Shown here: positions 19,092 through 28,006 of the stretch, in pieces
Position numbering within the stretch: the first letter of the stretch is position 1
Layout: every line of letters begins with the position of its first letter
Assembly (NCBI GenBank): GCA_022841705.1
Contig: JALHQZ010000002.1
Coordinates: 868,001 to 932,000, forward strand
DNA from: Pirellulales bacterium
GTDB lineage: Bacteria; Planctomycetota; Planctomycetia; Pirellulales; Lacipirellulaceae
Length of the DNA stretch: 64,000 nucleotides
Direction: 5' to 3'
Position numbers and translations under genes: made by a program
Notes under the pieces: generated by a model
What the model was told of the DNA's origin: nothing
What the model saw: the letters and a program-made list of their open reading frames with translations, nothing else
Database searches by the model: none

Positions 19092-20393
19092 ATGCGTATC
19101 GCCTACATCGCTGCCGGCGCCGCGGGGATGTATTGCGGCAGTTGTCTGCACGATAACACGCTCGCCAAAGCACTACTGGCCCGCGGAGAAGAGGTGCTCC
19201 TCGTACCCACGTACATGCCGCTGCGGACCGACTCGCAAGATGTTAGCCTGCCGCGGGTTTTCTTCGGCGGCATCAACGCTTATTTGCAGCAGCTGTCGCC
19301 GCTGTTCCGCCACACGCCGCGCTGGTTCGACAAGATTTTCGATCATCCCGCGCTGTTGCGGCTAGCGTCGAAAAGCGGCGGCAATATCGACCCTGCCAAA
19401 CTCGGTGGGATGACCGTCTCGATGCTCCGCGGAGAGCAAGGCAACCAGCGCAAGGAGCTTGAGAAACTGGCCGACTGGCTGGTGGATGAAGTGCAGCCAG
19501 AGGTGGTGCATCTCTCGAACAGCATGCTCCTTGGCATGGCCCGCCGCATCGCTGAGCGCTGCGGCCCCCCGGTCATCTGCGCGCTCAGTGGTGAAGACAT
19601 CTTCCTCGAACAGCTCCGCCCGCCCTACTACGAGCAGGCGCGCGAGCTGTTGCGGGAACGCGCGGCGGAGGTGCAGGCCTTCACAGCGCTCAACAACTAC
19701 TATGCTAACTTTATGAGCGACTACTTGGCCGTGCCCCGCGGACGGGTACACGTCATCCCCACCGGCCTTGATGTCGCCGACTTCACGGTGCCCCCCGGCC
19801 ACCAGCGCGCAACGCCAGCGCGGATTGGCTACCTCGCCCGCATTTGTCCCGAGAAGGGGTTGCACCACCTGATCGAAGCGTGCGAACTATTGGCCGAAGA
19901 TTCATCGGTTCCCGCGTTCGAACTCGTGGCGGGCGGTTATCTCGGCGAGCGTGATCGCACGTATCTCAACGGCCTCGAACAGCGCGTCGCCGAAGGTCCG
20001 CTGAAAAATCGCTTTAAATACCTCGGTGAAGTTGATCGCGCCGGCAAAGTGGCGCTGCTCCAGTCGCTCACGCTCTTCAGCACGCCGACCACCTATCGCG
20101 AAAGTAAAGGCCTGCCAACGCTGGAAGCCCTCGCTGCCGGCGTCCCGGTCGTACAACCCGCTCACGGCAGCTTCCCCGAACTGGTGACCGATACCGGCGG
20201 CGGGTTGCTGTGCGAACCGAACAACCCGCGCGATCTCGCCGATAAACTGGCGGAGTTGCTGCGAGATCCTGACGAAGCGCGGCGGATGGGTTCGGCTGGA
20301 CAGGCGGCAGTGCAGGCGCGGTACTCTGCGGGAAGGTTGGCGGAGGAGACGTTGGGGTTGTATCAGCGCCTTACACAAACTTGTCCTCATTAG
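19092..20393 (+). CDS. Glycosyltransferase family 4
   Basis: 433 residues, GT-B fold. N-terminal Gly-rich loop GAAGMYCGSCLHDNTLAKAL, C-terminal nucleotide-sugar region with YLARICPEKGLHHLIEA near 251, then the GT4 E-x7-E motif ESKGLPTLEALAAGVPVV near 342. Transfers a sugar from an activated donor, probably for envelope glycan; acceptor unknown. Its start follows the thioredoxin-like gene by 88 bp. Confidence 0.87.
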   Translation: MRIAYIAAGAAGMYCGSCLHDNTLAKALLARGEEVLLVPTYMPLRTDSQDVSLPRVFFGGINAYLQQLSPLFRHTPRWFDKIFDHPALLRLASKSGGNIDPAKLGGMTVSMLRGEQGNQRKELEKLADWLVDEVQPEVVHLSNSMLLGMARRIAERCGPPVICALSGEDIFLEQLRPPYYEQARELLRERAAEVQAFTALNNYYANFMSDYLAVPRGRVHVIPTGLDVADFTVPPGHQRATPARIGYLARICPEKGLHHLIEACELLAEDSSVPAFELVAGGYLGERDRTYLNGLEQRVAEGPLKNRFKYLGEVDRAGKVALLQSLTLFSTPTTYRESKGLPTLEALAAGVPVVQPAHGSFPELVTDTGGGLLCEPNNPRDLADKLAELLRDPDEARRMGSAGQAAVQARYSAGRLAEETLGLYQRLTQTCPH

Positions 20394-20578
20394 CCGGATC
20401 GCCACGCGATCCGCCTCCTGCGAGTTCGGACCGCGTGGCTGTCCGGCTGGTGGGGAGAATTCCCCGCGTTTTCGCCCCCATCCTGCCCTTGAAGGCCGCC
20501 GCAGTTCGGGTAGAATGTGGAGTTCCCCCGGACAGCCGTTGGCAAAGTTTCCCTGAGAACGTCCTGATTTCCCTCGAC

Positions 20579-20887
20579 ATGTATCAAAACAATCGCAAGA
20601 ACGATAAGTTCGGCAAAGGTCCGAACGACCGGAATCAGCAGCAGCAACAGATGCGCCGCTCCAAGGTGAAGGTGGTCAAGAAAGACCCCCTGTTCGTGGA
20701 TGGCGTGAAGCCGCGGCCGATGTATGTCGACTACAAGGACCTCGACCTGCTCTCGAAGCTCACCAATCGCCACGGCAAAATCGTCAGCCGCCGCAAGAGT
20801 GGTTGCCACGCCGCCAGCCAGCACGCCGTCGCCCGGGCGATCAAGCGCGCCCGGTTCATGGCGCTGCTGCCCTACGTTGGCGACTGA
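20579..20887 (+). CDS. rpsR: Ribosomal protein bS18
   Basis: 102 residues from the ATG at 20579, after a long open N-terminal extension that is not part of the family. Conserved core VDYKDLDLLSKLTNRHGKI, then SGCHAASQHAVARAIKRARF and the ALLPYV end. Binds 16S rRNA in the small-subunit platform. The N-terminus has a Gln/Asn-rich stretch (QQQQQM), a small lineage-specific insertion. It stands alone here, away from rpsF and ssb. Confidence 0.95.
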   Translation: MYQNNRKNDKFGKGPNDRNQQQQQMRRSKVKVVKKDPLFVDGVKPRPMYVDYKDLDLLSKLTNRHGKIVSRRKSGCHAASQHAVARAIKRARFMALLPYVGD

Positions 20888-20986
20888 TTGGAAGGGATTT
20901 GGGAATTAGGATTTAGGATGTAGGGCTTCCGTGATAGCTCTCTCCTCTACTCCCCAAATCCCAATTCCCACCTCCCAAATCCCCCC

Positions 20987-21409
20987 ATGCCGCAGGCATT
21001 CACCACGCGCCGGTTTGTCGAGTTTGTCGACACCGATATGGCGGGGATCGTTCACTTCTCCGCGTTCTTCCGCTACATGGAAGCGGCCGAGCACGAACTG
21101 CTCCGCAGTTTGGGGCTCAGCGTCCACACCAAACTGTCCGATGACCTTATCATCAGCTTCCCGCGCGTGAGCGCCACCTGCGATTACACTTCACCCGCGC
21201 GCTGCGAAGATTGGCTCGACATCGCGGTGACCGTCGAGCGACTCGGCACGAAGAGCATCACCTACGGTTTTGCCTTCACGCGCTCCGGAGAGGAGATCGC
21301 GACTGGCAAGATGACCGCGGTCTGCTGTCACCTCGTACCGGGGGCGCCGCCGAAGTCGATTCCGTTGCCGGCTGAAATCGCGATGCCTCTCCAACGCTTC
21401 ATCAATTAG
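20987..21409 (+). CDS. Hotdog-fold acyl-CoA thioesterase (YbgC/FcbC type)
   Basis: 140 residues. Motif FVDTDMAGIVHFSAFFRYMEAAEHELL near residues 13-39 contains the catalytic Asp of the 4-hydroxybenzoyl-CoA thioesterase/YbgC family (consensus DTDxxGVVYHxxYL). Hydrolyses acyl-CoA thioesters; in other bacteria YbgC works with the Tol-Pal system. Soluble. The ATG at 20987 follows a direct-repeat-rich spacer. Confidence 0.85.
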   Translation: MPQAFTTRRFVEFVDTDMAGIVHFSAFFRYMEAAEHELLRSLGLSVHTKLSDDLIISFPRVSATCDYTSPARCEDWLDIAVTVERLGTKSITYGFAFTRSGEEIATGKMTAVCCHLVPGAPPKSIPLPAEIAMPLQRFIN

Positions 21410-21416
21410 CGTCGTT

Positions 21417-21491
21417 TAGCCGCGCTCACGCTAGCGGAGCGCGTTGAATACTTTCCATCACCAACGCGCTCCGCTAGCGCGTCGCGGCTAA
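21417..21491. repeat. Imperfect inverted repeat between genes
   Basis: Arms with core CGCTAGCGGAGCGCGTTG and CAACGCGCTCCGCTAGCG plus outer TTAGCCGCG/CGCGGCTAA, around a loop of about 15 nt. This fits a dispersed intergenic palindrome, possibly also ending the thioesterase transcript. No T tract. Confidence 0.65.
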
Positions 21492-21506
21492 GCGGGAATT
21501 GCCTTC

Positions 21507-22187
21507 ATGAGCCAACTCATCGCCCGCCAACTTGCGAAGAGCTATCCCACACCGGCCGAACCGTTGAGCGTGCTCAAGGGTGTTAATCTTGAGCTGAGCC
21601 GCGGGGAAAGTTTGGCGATTGTCGGGCCGAGCGGTTCCGGCAAGAGTACGCTGCTGGCGATTTTGGGAACACTGGACTCACCAACAAGTGGGTCACTGCT
21701 GATCGATGGCGTCGATCCGTTCGCTCTCGCGATGCCGGAGCTTGCCAAGTTCCGGGCGGCGAAGATTGGTTTTGTTTTTCAAGAACACTTTCTGTTGCCA
21801 CAGTGTACGCTACTGGAGAATGTGCTGGTCCCTTTTTTGGCCGATGGCGCCGCCGGATCGGCCGAACAAGATCGCGCACGAAAGTTGCTCGACCGCGTTG
21901 GACTCGGCAATCGGCTCACGCATCGGCCGAGCGAACTGTCAGGGGGCGAGCGTCAACGGGCCGCCTTCGCGCGTGCTTTGGTTCGCCAGCCATTGGTGGT
22001 GCTCGCGGATGAGCCGACCGGCAATCTCGACGCGGCGACTGCCGCCGAGATCGGTCTTATGCTGCTGGAGCTTCAGCGCGAGCAGAACACCATTCTGATC
22101 GCGGTCACCCATAGCGCGGAATTGGCCGGTCGTATGCAGCAGCAGCGTCGATTGGAGGGCGGGCAGCTTGCTCCGCACCAGCCGTGA
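21507..22187 (+). CDS. ABC-transporter ATPase, LolD/MacB type
   Basis: 226 residues. Walker A GPSGSGKS near 39-46, Q-loop FQEHFLLPQ, ABC signature LSGGERQR, Walker B VVLADEPTGNLD and H-loop VTHSAEL. The length and GNLD motif match ATPases of lipoprotein-release (LolCDE) or MacAB-type systems. No permease lies next to it, so its partner is elsewhere. Confidence 0.88.
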   Translation: MSQLIARQLAKSYPTPAEPLSVLKGVNLELSRGESLAIVGPSGSGKSTLLAILGTLDSPTSGSLLIDGVDPFALAMPELAKFRAAKIGFVFQEHFLLPQCTLLENVLVPFLADGAAGSAEQDRARKLLDRVGLGNRLTHRPSELSGGERQRAAFARALVRQPLVVLADEPTGNLDAATAAEIGLMLLELQREQNTILIAVTHSAELAGRMQQQRRLEGGQLAPHQP

Positions 22188-22212
22188 GGAGCGCCCTCGC
22201 TCGCACTGTAAT

Positions 22213-23382
22213 TTAACGCGACCACGCCGCTTGCGAAGCCAGCTTGGCGCCCGCGGCAAGACTGCGAAATTTCTCCCACACAATCGTGGGATGAATTTCA
22301 GGTTCCGAATTGGCAAACGAGGAGAATCCGCAATCGCTGCCGCCGATGACGTTTTCTTTGCCTACCACGCTGGCGAACCGGAGGAGGCGCTGCGCCACGA
22401 GCTCGGGGTGTTCCACTAGTGGCGTGGAATGCGAAATCACCCCCGGAATAATTAGCTTGCCCGCCGGCAATTTCACTTCGTTCCACACTTGCCATTCGTG
22501 TTCGTGCCGCGGGTTGGCCGCCTCGAAAGAGTAGGCGCCCGCATTGACCGTCAGCATGATGTCGACAATGTCTTTGAGATTCAGTTCATGCACCCGGGGC
22601 CCAATGTTAATGCCGTAACACGTGTGAAATCGAACCCGTTCCGGCGGAATGTCACGCAGCGCATAGTTCAGCACCTCGACCCGCTCCGCGGCCCAGCGCC
22701 GGCACTCGGCCACTGTGAGGTCGGGACGCGAAATGTAGTAGGTCAGAAGCCGCGGGTCATCGACCTGTAAAACCAGCCCCGCAGCGACGATGGCGAGGTA
22801 TTCCGCGCGCATTGCTTCGGCAATCGCGGCGAGAAACTCTTCATCCGTCGAATAGAATTCGTTGGTGATCTGGCCTTCAATGTCAGAGGGTGAAATCGAA
22901 GTCATGAAGACATCTTCCACCCCTTGCCCCTGCGCCGCCGCTTGCACGTTGGCGATGTCCGCCGCCAGGGCCGCGTGGCCGGTGTATGCTAGGGGGCCGG
23001 TACACACCAGCCGCTTGGGCTGGGCGACGATGCCGGCCCGGTAGCGCCGGTTCGCTTCGTAGAATTCTGGGAAGGCCAGCGTCTCCCGCGATTGTTTCCA
23101 CAGCGTGGCGCCCGCCTCGGCGTACGAAGTCACCCCTTGGAGTCGCTCGGCGGCATAGGTTAAGAAACTCGTTTTGCTCTGCTCGCCATCGCAGACGATG
23201 TCCACGCCAAGCTCCGCTTGCCGCCGCACTGTTTGGGCAACCGCCGAGCGGACAGTCGACTGAAATTTCTCCGCGTCGGTTAACTCGCCGCGCTCTTTGG
23301 CGATGAGTTGTTCCAAGAGTTCCGGCGTTCGCGCCAAACTGCCGACATGCGTCGTGAGAAACCGATGTGTGCTGGATTGCAT
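22213..23382 (-). CDS. Cobalamin-independent methionine-synthase-like zinc enzyme
   Basis: 389 residues, TIM-barrel of the MetE C-terminal/epoxyalkane:CoM transferase group. Conserved parts: RFLTTHVGSLARTPEL at the N-terminus, CDGEQSK near 64, a HTCYG zinc-binding His-x-Cys near 255 and GGSDCGFSS with the second Cys near 353. It moves a methyl or alkyl group to a thiol. The true donor and acceptor are unknown, because this short form lacks the N-terminal half of MetE. Terminates close to the ABC gene on the other strand. Confidence 0.82.
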   Translation of the reverse strand: MQSSTHRFLTTHVGSLARTPELLEQLIAKERGELTDAEKFQSTVRSAVAQTVRRQAELGVDIVCDGEQSKTSFLTYAAERLQGVTSYAEAGATLWKQSRETLAFPEFYEANRRYRAGIVAQPKRLVCTGPLAYTGHAALAADIANVQAAAQGQGVEDVFMTSISPSDIEGQITNEFYSTDEEFLAAIAEAMRAEYLAIVAAGLVLQVDDPRLLTYYISRPDLTVAECRRWAAERVEVLNYALRDIPPERVRFHTCYGINIGPRVHELNLKDIVDIMLTVNAGAYSFEAANPRHEHEWQVWNEVKLPAGKLIIPGVISHSTPLVEHPELVAQRLLRFASVVGKENVIGGSDCGFSSFANSEPEIHPTIVWEKFRSLAAGAKLASQAAWSR

Positions 23383-23651
23383 AACTCGCCCGCTGGGAAA
23401 ATTCGGCCCGCCAACAGCGCTGCGTCAGGGCCCTCAAGATTAGCCTTAGCTTCCCCCAATCGGCTGGAGCAATCAAACAATCACCGTGATTCCACCCGAA
23501 CGTTGCCGCGTGGCATCCCCCGTCGCGACTTCACGCTTTAATCGAGAAATTCGGAATCTACTAATGCTAAGCATGGCTTGCGTAAATTTCTCCCAACTCG
23601 GTAAGCTCACCTTGCTCAGCGAAGCCGCCAAGCAACCAAACGCTAGATGGC

Positions 23652-24029
23652 GTGAGTTGGGCGCCGTTGATTGCCGGCCGAGAAGCCTTGCCGTCGCGCC
23701 GGTTATTCTGGCATTTCCCGTGCTATGTGGGCCGATCGACTCCCGCGAGCGCCATTCGCGACGGCGACTTTAAGCTAATCCAATTCTTCGAAGAGGGCGG
23801 GCGACACGAATTGTACAACCTCAAGACTGACCCGCATGCAGAAACAAACCTCGCACAGTCAAATGCTGCGAAGGCCGACGCGTTGCAGGCAGCGCTTACC
23901 GCGTGGCAGGAGGCAACAGGTGCGATGCTTCCTGCGCAGCCCAACCCCGCCTACGATCCTACTGCAGATCGTCCGAGGGGCGGACAAGCTTTAAAAAAGC
24001 GCTGGCGCTCGTCGAGGTCGGAAGAATGA
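23652..24029 (+). pseudogene. C-terminal remnant of a sulfatase
   Basis: The ORF retains the end of a formylglycine-type sulfatase: SAIRDGDFKLIQFFEEGG and HELYNLKTDPHAETNLA, the usual C-terminal hallmarks, then a helical end. The catalytic N-terminal domain with its C/S-x-P-x-R motif is absent, and the preceding sequence in this frame is unrelated. Sulfatases are very abundant in planctomycetes. The preceding 269 bp (23383-23651) hold no gene. Confidence 0.7.
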
Positions 24030-24178
24030 GTACACCCCGCGTCCTCGCTAGGTAGTACCAGGGCATCGCCGCGGACCAAACTTCCCGTACACGGGCGGCT
24101 CACGGATTGCGGTCCTGCACTAGAAAATCAGATGCAACGACCTTTCCCACGCCTGAACTCGACTGATTGGAGCTGCAG

Positions 24179-24201
24179 GACGCGGGATCCGATCCCGCGT
24201 C
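24179..24201. terminator. Perfect hairpin, probably the former tmRNA 3' side terminator
   Basis: Arms GACGCGGGATC / GATCCCGCGTC (11 bp, exact). A second weaker pair CCGTAAG/CTTACGG spans 24210-24240. Both lie immediately beyond the displaced ssrA 3' end, so before integration they would have followed the tmRNA gene. There is no strong T run on the minus strand. Confidence 0.5.
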
Positions 24202-24223
24202 TTGTCTTGCCGTAAGGCGTTAC

Positions 24224-25558
24224 TCAGAAACGACTTACGGAACACGAAATTGGAGGCGGCGGGAATCGAACCCGTTCGGCGTTTTCGTCGCCGCCAGTGC
24301 CAATCAGTGCCAACTCGCGCGAGGAAGCGTCAAAACTGCCTGATTCATAGGGTGAACCGGTAGTGTCGTCATCCTCATCGGAGGCAGGCGCGTTGTCATT
24401 CGATGCCACCGAATGACCGCCAGCGTCGTGCGCCCCGCTGCCAATGCGCTGCCAACGAAGATTGCCCAGTGCCTTCGCGCGATCCTCCATGCCAATGTGC
24501 GTGTACTTCATCGTGGTGCGAATATCGGCATGACGAGCAAGCTCGCGAGCCTCCGGCAAGGACGCACCACTACGCAACAGTTCGGTGACGTGTGAATGCC
24601 GTCCGGCAGCATGGAAGTCAGCAATGCCGTCGGCCGTCTCGTACTCGATGCCGGCCCGCTTCAAGTCTTTCTTGACCATCAACCAGGTACGCTTGCGGTC
24701 GAGTTCCGGGAAGAGCGGTTCGTCCGGTGCCAGCCCTGCAATCCAAAACTTGAGCATGACAACCAGATCGGGGTGCAGCGGCAACACGTCCTTCTTGCGG
24801 TGCTTCGAGACGGTTGCCTGTACTGTGACGGTCGGAGGCGTGGCTTGCAGATCGAAACTGCGGGGCGTCAGGCTCGCCAGTTCCTTGCGACGCAGGCCCG
24901 TCATGTACGAAGCGATATAAACCCGCGCCCGGGCTTCACCCGTATAGCACTGAATCAGCACGTCGCTGGTTCGAGCCGATTCGACGAGTTTGGCGACTTC
25001 TTCCGGCGACAAAGCACGCCGCTGATGCCGAATATCGACATCGACGTTGAGTCGCTCCAGGCCGACGATGGGATTGCCGACAAGCCGCCTTGAGGAGACG
25101 AGCCAGTTCGTGAACGTCTGGAGGGCCTGGGCGTAGTGATTATGGGTCCGGTGGCCGAACTTCTCTTTTTCCCGCAAAGTGGCGAGCGTTTCTGCCACTT
25201 TATCGGGACATAAATCGCCCGTGACCTCAAAGCCGCACTCCTTCACGAGCCTCCGCACACGGCTCATCACCAGCTTGACGTACTTCTCTGAATTGGGAGC
25301 CAGGCTCCGCTCAAAAGCGTCCAAATGCACGGACAGGAGCATGGTTTTCTGGCCGGCGATTCGCTCATCGTCCGGGTCGATTAGGCCACGTTCACGCAGC
25401 ATGGATTCGTTTTCGAGCTTCGCGGCCAACTGCTCTGAGAGCAGGCGATCGGTAAAGCCCTTCTTAGTGCGCCGCCGCCCAAGATGATCGGTGTAGGAAA
25501 CGTACCAATGGGTGCGACGCTTGCCCTTGTCCCGACCACGCTTGAATACTGAAGCCAT
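24224..25558 (-). CDS. int: Tyrosine integrase of the element (C-terminus swapped by integration)
   Basis: 444 residues. The N-terminal SAM-like DNA-binding region (about 70-160) is followed by the catalytic domain: R223 in YMTGLRRKEL, K252 in SKHRKKD, H316 and R320 in FHAAGRH, H343 in ELARHAD and nucleophile Y352 in MKYTHIG. The reading frame crosses the left attachment core (…RVRFPPPP) and ends 8 residues later in host sequence (stop 24224-24226). In the excised circle the same frame would continue into 62724-62311 and give about 573 residues. The His-box has three residues between H and R instead of the usual two. Likely transcribed leftward; the excisionase-like gene is just upstream. Confidence 0.93.
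   Translation of the reverse strand: MASVFKRGRDKGKRRTHWYVSYTDHLGRRRTKKGFTDRLLSEQLAAKLENESMLRERGLIDPDDERIAGQKTMLLSVHLDAFERSLAPNSEKYVKLVMSRVRRLVKECGFEVTGDLCPDKVAETLATLREKEKFGHRTHNHYAQALQTFTNWLVSSRRLVGNPIVGLERLNVDVDIRHQRRALSPEEVAKLVESARTSDVLIQCYTGEARARVYIASYMTGLRRKELASLTPRSFDLQATPPTVTVQATVSKHRKKDVLPLHPDLVVMLKFWIAGLAPDEPLFPELDRKRTWLMVKKDLKRAGIEYETADGIADFHAAGRHSHVTELLRSGASLPEARELARHADIRTTMKYTHIGMEDRAKALGNLRWQRIGSGAHDAGGHSVASNDNAPASDEDDDTTGSPYESGSFDASSRELALIGTGGDENAERVRFPPPPISCSVSRF
24251..24274 (-). repeat. Left attachment site, displaced ssrA 3' end
   Basis: 24 bp identical to 62725-62748: tmRNA acceptor/T-arm sequence (minus strand ...GGTTCGATTCCCGCCGCCTCCA). It is the copy left behind when the element entered the 3' end of ssrA. 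It also encodes residues near the C-terminus of the integrase (VRFPPPP). The sequence just outside (left) is chromosomal. Confidence 0.9.
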
Positions 25559-25561
25559 GAC

Positions 25562-25834
25562 TTATCTTCCCTTTTGCGTACTACTCGCCTTAGGCACGGG
25601 ACACCCGGCCGCAATCCAATTTTTAACATCATCGAGCCGCCAGCGGACGGCTCCGCCGATCCGCAGCGGTTCTGGAATCTTCCCGCCACTAAGCAAGCGC
25701 CACAAGGTTCGCGTGGAAATCTGCATCAGCGTCGCAATCTGCGAAGCCGTCGCAAGCATCGGCTCGCCATCGGCACCGTCGCGCCGATCGCTGCCAACCC
25801 AGGCTTCACCATTTCGGGCTATCTTGTAGTCCAT
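25562..25834 (-). CDS. Excisionase-like helix-turn-helix protein
   Basis: 90 residues from the ATG at 25834. Contains the MerR/AlpA-type winged HTH used by excisionases: ATASQIATLMQISTRTLWRL, then IPEPLRIGGAVRWRLDDV. It ends 3 nt before the integrase start, so the two are one operon. Inferred role: directs the integrase toward excision or controls its expression. Confidence 0.85.
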   Translation of the reverse strand: MDYKIARNGEAWVGSDRRDGADGEPMLATASQIATLMQISTRTLWRLLSGGKIPEPLRIGGAVRWRLDDVKNWIAAGCPVPKASSTQKGR

Positions 25835-25878
25835 CGCAATTCTCCTGCGGCGCCAAGTACCTTGCACTTAAACTGTGC

Positions 25879-26136
25879 TCATCGCTCGTGGCCATGTTCC
25901 TGTTCGTGCTTTTGTTGATTCTCAGCGCTCGGCGTATAGGCGCCCGGCCCGTAAGGAATGAACCAATTACCGGTGATGAGCCCGGAACCTGACTCGACGC
26001 TGCCATGAGTTCCCAACCGCTTGAGTTCGCCCCCCATTTCTGACGCGGCGCGGCTTACGGCAGGGCCAACGATGCCAGCCACAGCCTCAACAGCATTCTT
26101 CGCCGCTTCCAACCATCCCCTTGCTCTTCCAGACAT
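25879..26136 (-). CDS. Small hypothetical protein
   Basis: 85 residues from the ATG at 26134-26136 (the longer open frame to 26244 lies inside the next gene). Amphipathic Ala-rich N-terminal half (WLEAAKNAVEAVAGIVG), then a Gly-rich middle and a His/Glu-rich end (HEQEHGHER). No known domain. Overlapped upstream by the VirD4 gene only in the rejected extension. Probably co-transcribed with the transfer genes. Confidence 0.5.
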   Translation of the reverse strand: MSGRARGWLEAAKNAVEAVAGIVGPAVSRAASEMGGELKRLGTHGSVESGSGLITGNWFIPYGPGAYTPSAENQQKHEQEHGHER

Positions 26137-26215
26137 ATGGCACCTCAACTTGCAAAAAATGGAACCTGGGCAGGCCACATGACATGCCCGACTTTTGGCA
26201 ATCGAAATCCACCTA

Positions 26216-27730
26216 CTATCCCAGGAGCATTCGGGTGATCGCACCAGTTCCTTCGGTTTGCAGCATCCGCGCGAGAAACCACATCGTTCCTAACGACGCC
26301 GCACATGCGCCCGCTGATTTCAGAAGAATGGCCACAGCCTCACCGACGCGCCGGATTGCGGCCGGCTCCTCGCCAAGGGCATTCTCTTCGTAGTAGCGAA
26401 TCAGCGTTGTGCAGATTGGTGGAACACCCGGCGTGAACGTGATCGCGGTCCTCTGCGGAAGTTGCAGCACTTCCTCTGGTTTTAATAGCCTCCTCGCCTG
26501 CTGGCTCCAGTTAGTCGAGTCCGTGACAGAATTGCCGCTGCTTGAATGAGGACTCTGCGAATCGTAAGTGGCTTGCCGGGTTCGCCCGCCACTGCGTCCG
26601 CCCGACTCGACGATGATGGTCGATTCACCGAGTCGGGAACTTATTTGCTCCGCCGTCGTCATATCGTTGACGCCGAAATACACCTGCGACGTATTAGATA
26701 GCAGAGTGATATCCTTGCCTTCCGCAAAGCACTCTTTGAGTTGGCCAATACTTTGGTACAGGAAAATTAGACGCACGCCGTAGCCGCGATACTTATCGAT
26801 CGCGTCGTTGATCGCGTCCATCTTCCCGAGGCTTGCCGCCTCATCGAGGACGAAATGGATTTTTCGCTTCTCCTGGAGGCCTCCCTGGATAGCCGCGCGA
26901 AGGAGTGATCCGATCCACACGCGAAGCAGCGCCGATTGCGCCCGCATATGCGCTGGAGGAAGGATCAGATATACGGTCAGCTTGCCTGTGAGCAAATCGG
27001 CGGGATCGAAGCTGCTGGTGCGGGTACTAGCCGCGACTGCCGGCGTATCAAGGAAACGCAAATGCCTGGAAACTGTAGTTAGGGTCGAAGCCTTTTCCTT
27101 ATCGACGAAGTGCCGTAGCTGGTGTCCCATCCGAGCGAGCATGCCGTCCCAAATCGTCGAGGCGCACATGGCCTGAATCGCAGATTCCAACTCCTCTGGA
27201 TCAGCCAGTATGTCCCGAACCGTTTGCAGTGAGCGTGTTGGTCCTGGCTCCTCATAAGCGACCACCGCTGCAATTACCGCCGCGATCCATGTTTCCGCGC
27301 TGTCGTTCCAGTGGGGATCGGGTTCCGTCCCTTCGCGAATCACAAGTGCCTTGGCCAGGTCATTGCAATGATCGAGCACATGCGGATCATTCCTGTCAAA
27401 GAACTCCAAGGGATTGAGCGTATCGGGTGCCTTTGTCACGACCTCGTAAGGATCGAGCAAAGCAACTTGGTGGCCGAAACACTGCTCACGGTGTTTGGCT
27501 GTGATGAGCGCGTTCTCGCCTTTGAAGTCGATGACTACCGAAGAGTCGGAACATGTTTGTAGAAAGGGTAGAACAATCGACACGCCTTTACCGCCGCCGC
27601 TGGGACTGAAGACGGCGGTATGAATTGCGTTCGGCAACCTCACTAAAGGATGCTCGCGTTCACGGCACTTCGCCGACGCCCGACTAAGCACCTTTTCGGA
27701 ACTCAGCTTCGGGTTGAATAGGTCAAGCAT
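26216..27730 (-). CDS. VirD4/TraG-type coupling ATPase, catalytic part
   Basis: 504 residues. P-loop FSPSGGGKGVS near 41-51, VVIDFKGENA, Walker B HFVLDEAASLGKM near 296, and a GKDITLLSNTSQVYFG motif typical of type IV coupling proteins. It links the relaxase-DNA complex to a mating channel. The usual N-terminal membrane anchor with GSARWA is missing here and is instead encoded by the preceding gene (27744-27989). A hydrophobic stretch near the C-terminus (AGACAASLGTMWFLARM) could be a second membrane contact. Confidence 0.88.
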   Translation of the reverse strand: MLDLFNPKLSSEKVLSRASAKCREREHPLVRLPNAIHTAVFSPSGGGKGVSIVLPFLQTCSDSSVVIDFKGENALITAKHREQCFGHQVALLDPYEVVTKAPDTLNPLEFFDRNDPHVLDHCNDLAKALVIREGTEPDPHWNDSAETWIAAVIAAVVAYEEPGPTRSLQTVRDILADPEELESAIQAMCASTIWDGMLARMGHQLRHFVDKEKASTLTTVSRHLRFLDTPAVAASTRTSSFDPADLLTGKLTVYLILPPAHMRAQSALLRVWIGSLLRAAIQGGLQEKRKIHFVLDEAASLGKMDAINDAIDKYRGYGVRLIFLYQSIGQLKECFAEGKDITLLSNTSQVYFGVNDMTTAEQISSRLGESTIIVESGGRSGGRTRQATYDSQSPHSSSGNSVTDSTNWSQQARRLLKPEEVLQLPQRTAITFTPGVPPICTTLIRYYEENALGEEPAAIRRVGEAVAILLKSAGACAASLGTMWFLARMLQTEGTGAITRMLLG

Positions 27731-27743
27731 AGTTCACACGTCC

Positions 27744-27989
27744 TTATGCCAGGTGTCCGAGAATCAATCCGCGATCGGCGTCCAACATGCCGGCAGCCCG
27801 TAAGTCCTGCTTGTTCGCCCATCGCGCCGAACCAAGCGTCGTCAGTGGCTTCCGATTCACCTTCCGACGGACGATGACACCGAGAACGAACAGCACGCTG
27901 ATCGGCCAAGTAAGCACGATCAACTCGCCGACCGCGACCCACATCGCGAGGCAGGCGACCATCGTGAACAAGCGCGCAAGAAGGTACAT
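27744..27989 (-). CDS. N-terminal membrane part of the VirD4/TraG coupling protein
   Basis: 81 residues from the ATG at 27989, which follows AGGAGA. Two hydrophobic helices (RLFTMVACLAMWVAVGELIV; ISVLFVLGVIV) are followed by LGSARWANKQDLRAAGML and GLILGH, the segment that precedes the P-loop in TraG/VirD4 proteins. The ATPase starts 13 nt after this stop in a different frame, behind its own GGACG box. So the coupling protein appears to be made as two chains; a frameshift of one ancestral gene is the alternative. Confidence 0.75.
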   Translation of the reverse strand: MYLLARLFTMVACLAMWVAVGELIVLTWPISVLFVLGVIVRRKVNRKPLTTLGSARWANKQDLRAAGMLDADRGLILGHLA

Positions 27990-28006
27990 AGAGTCTCCTA
28001 AGCAAC

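Noticed and set aside
24251..24274. A tRNA gene at the left end
   Set aside because: Only the 24-bp acceptor/T-arm piece is present; no cloverleaf.
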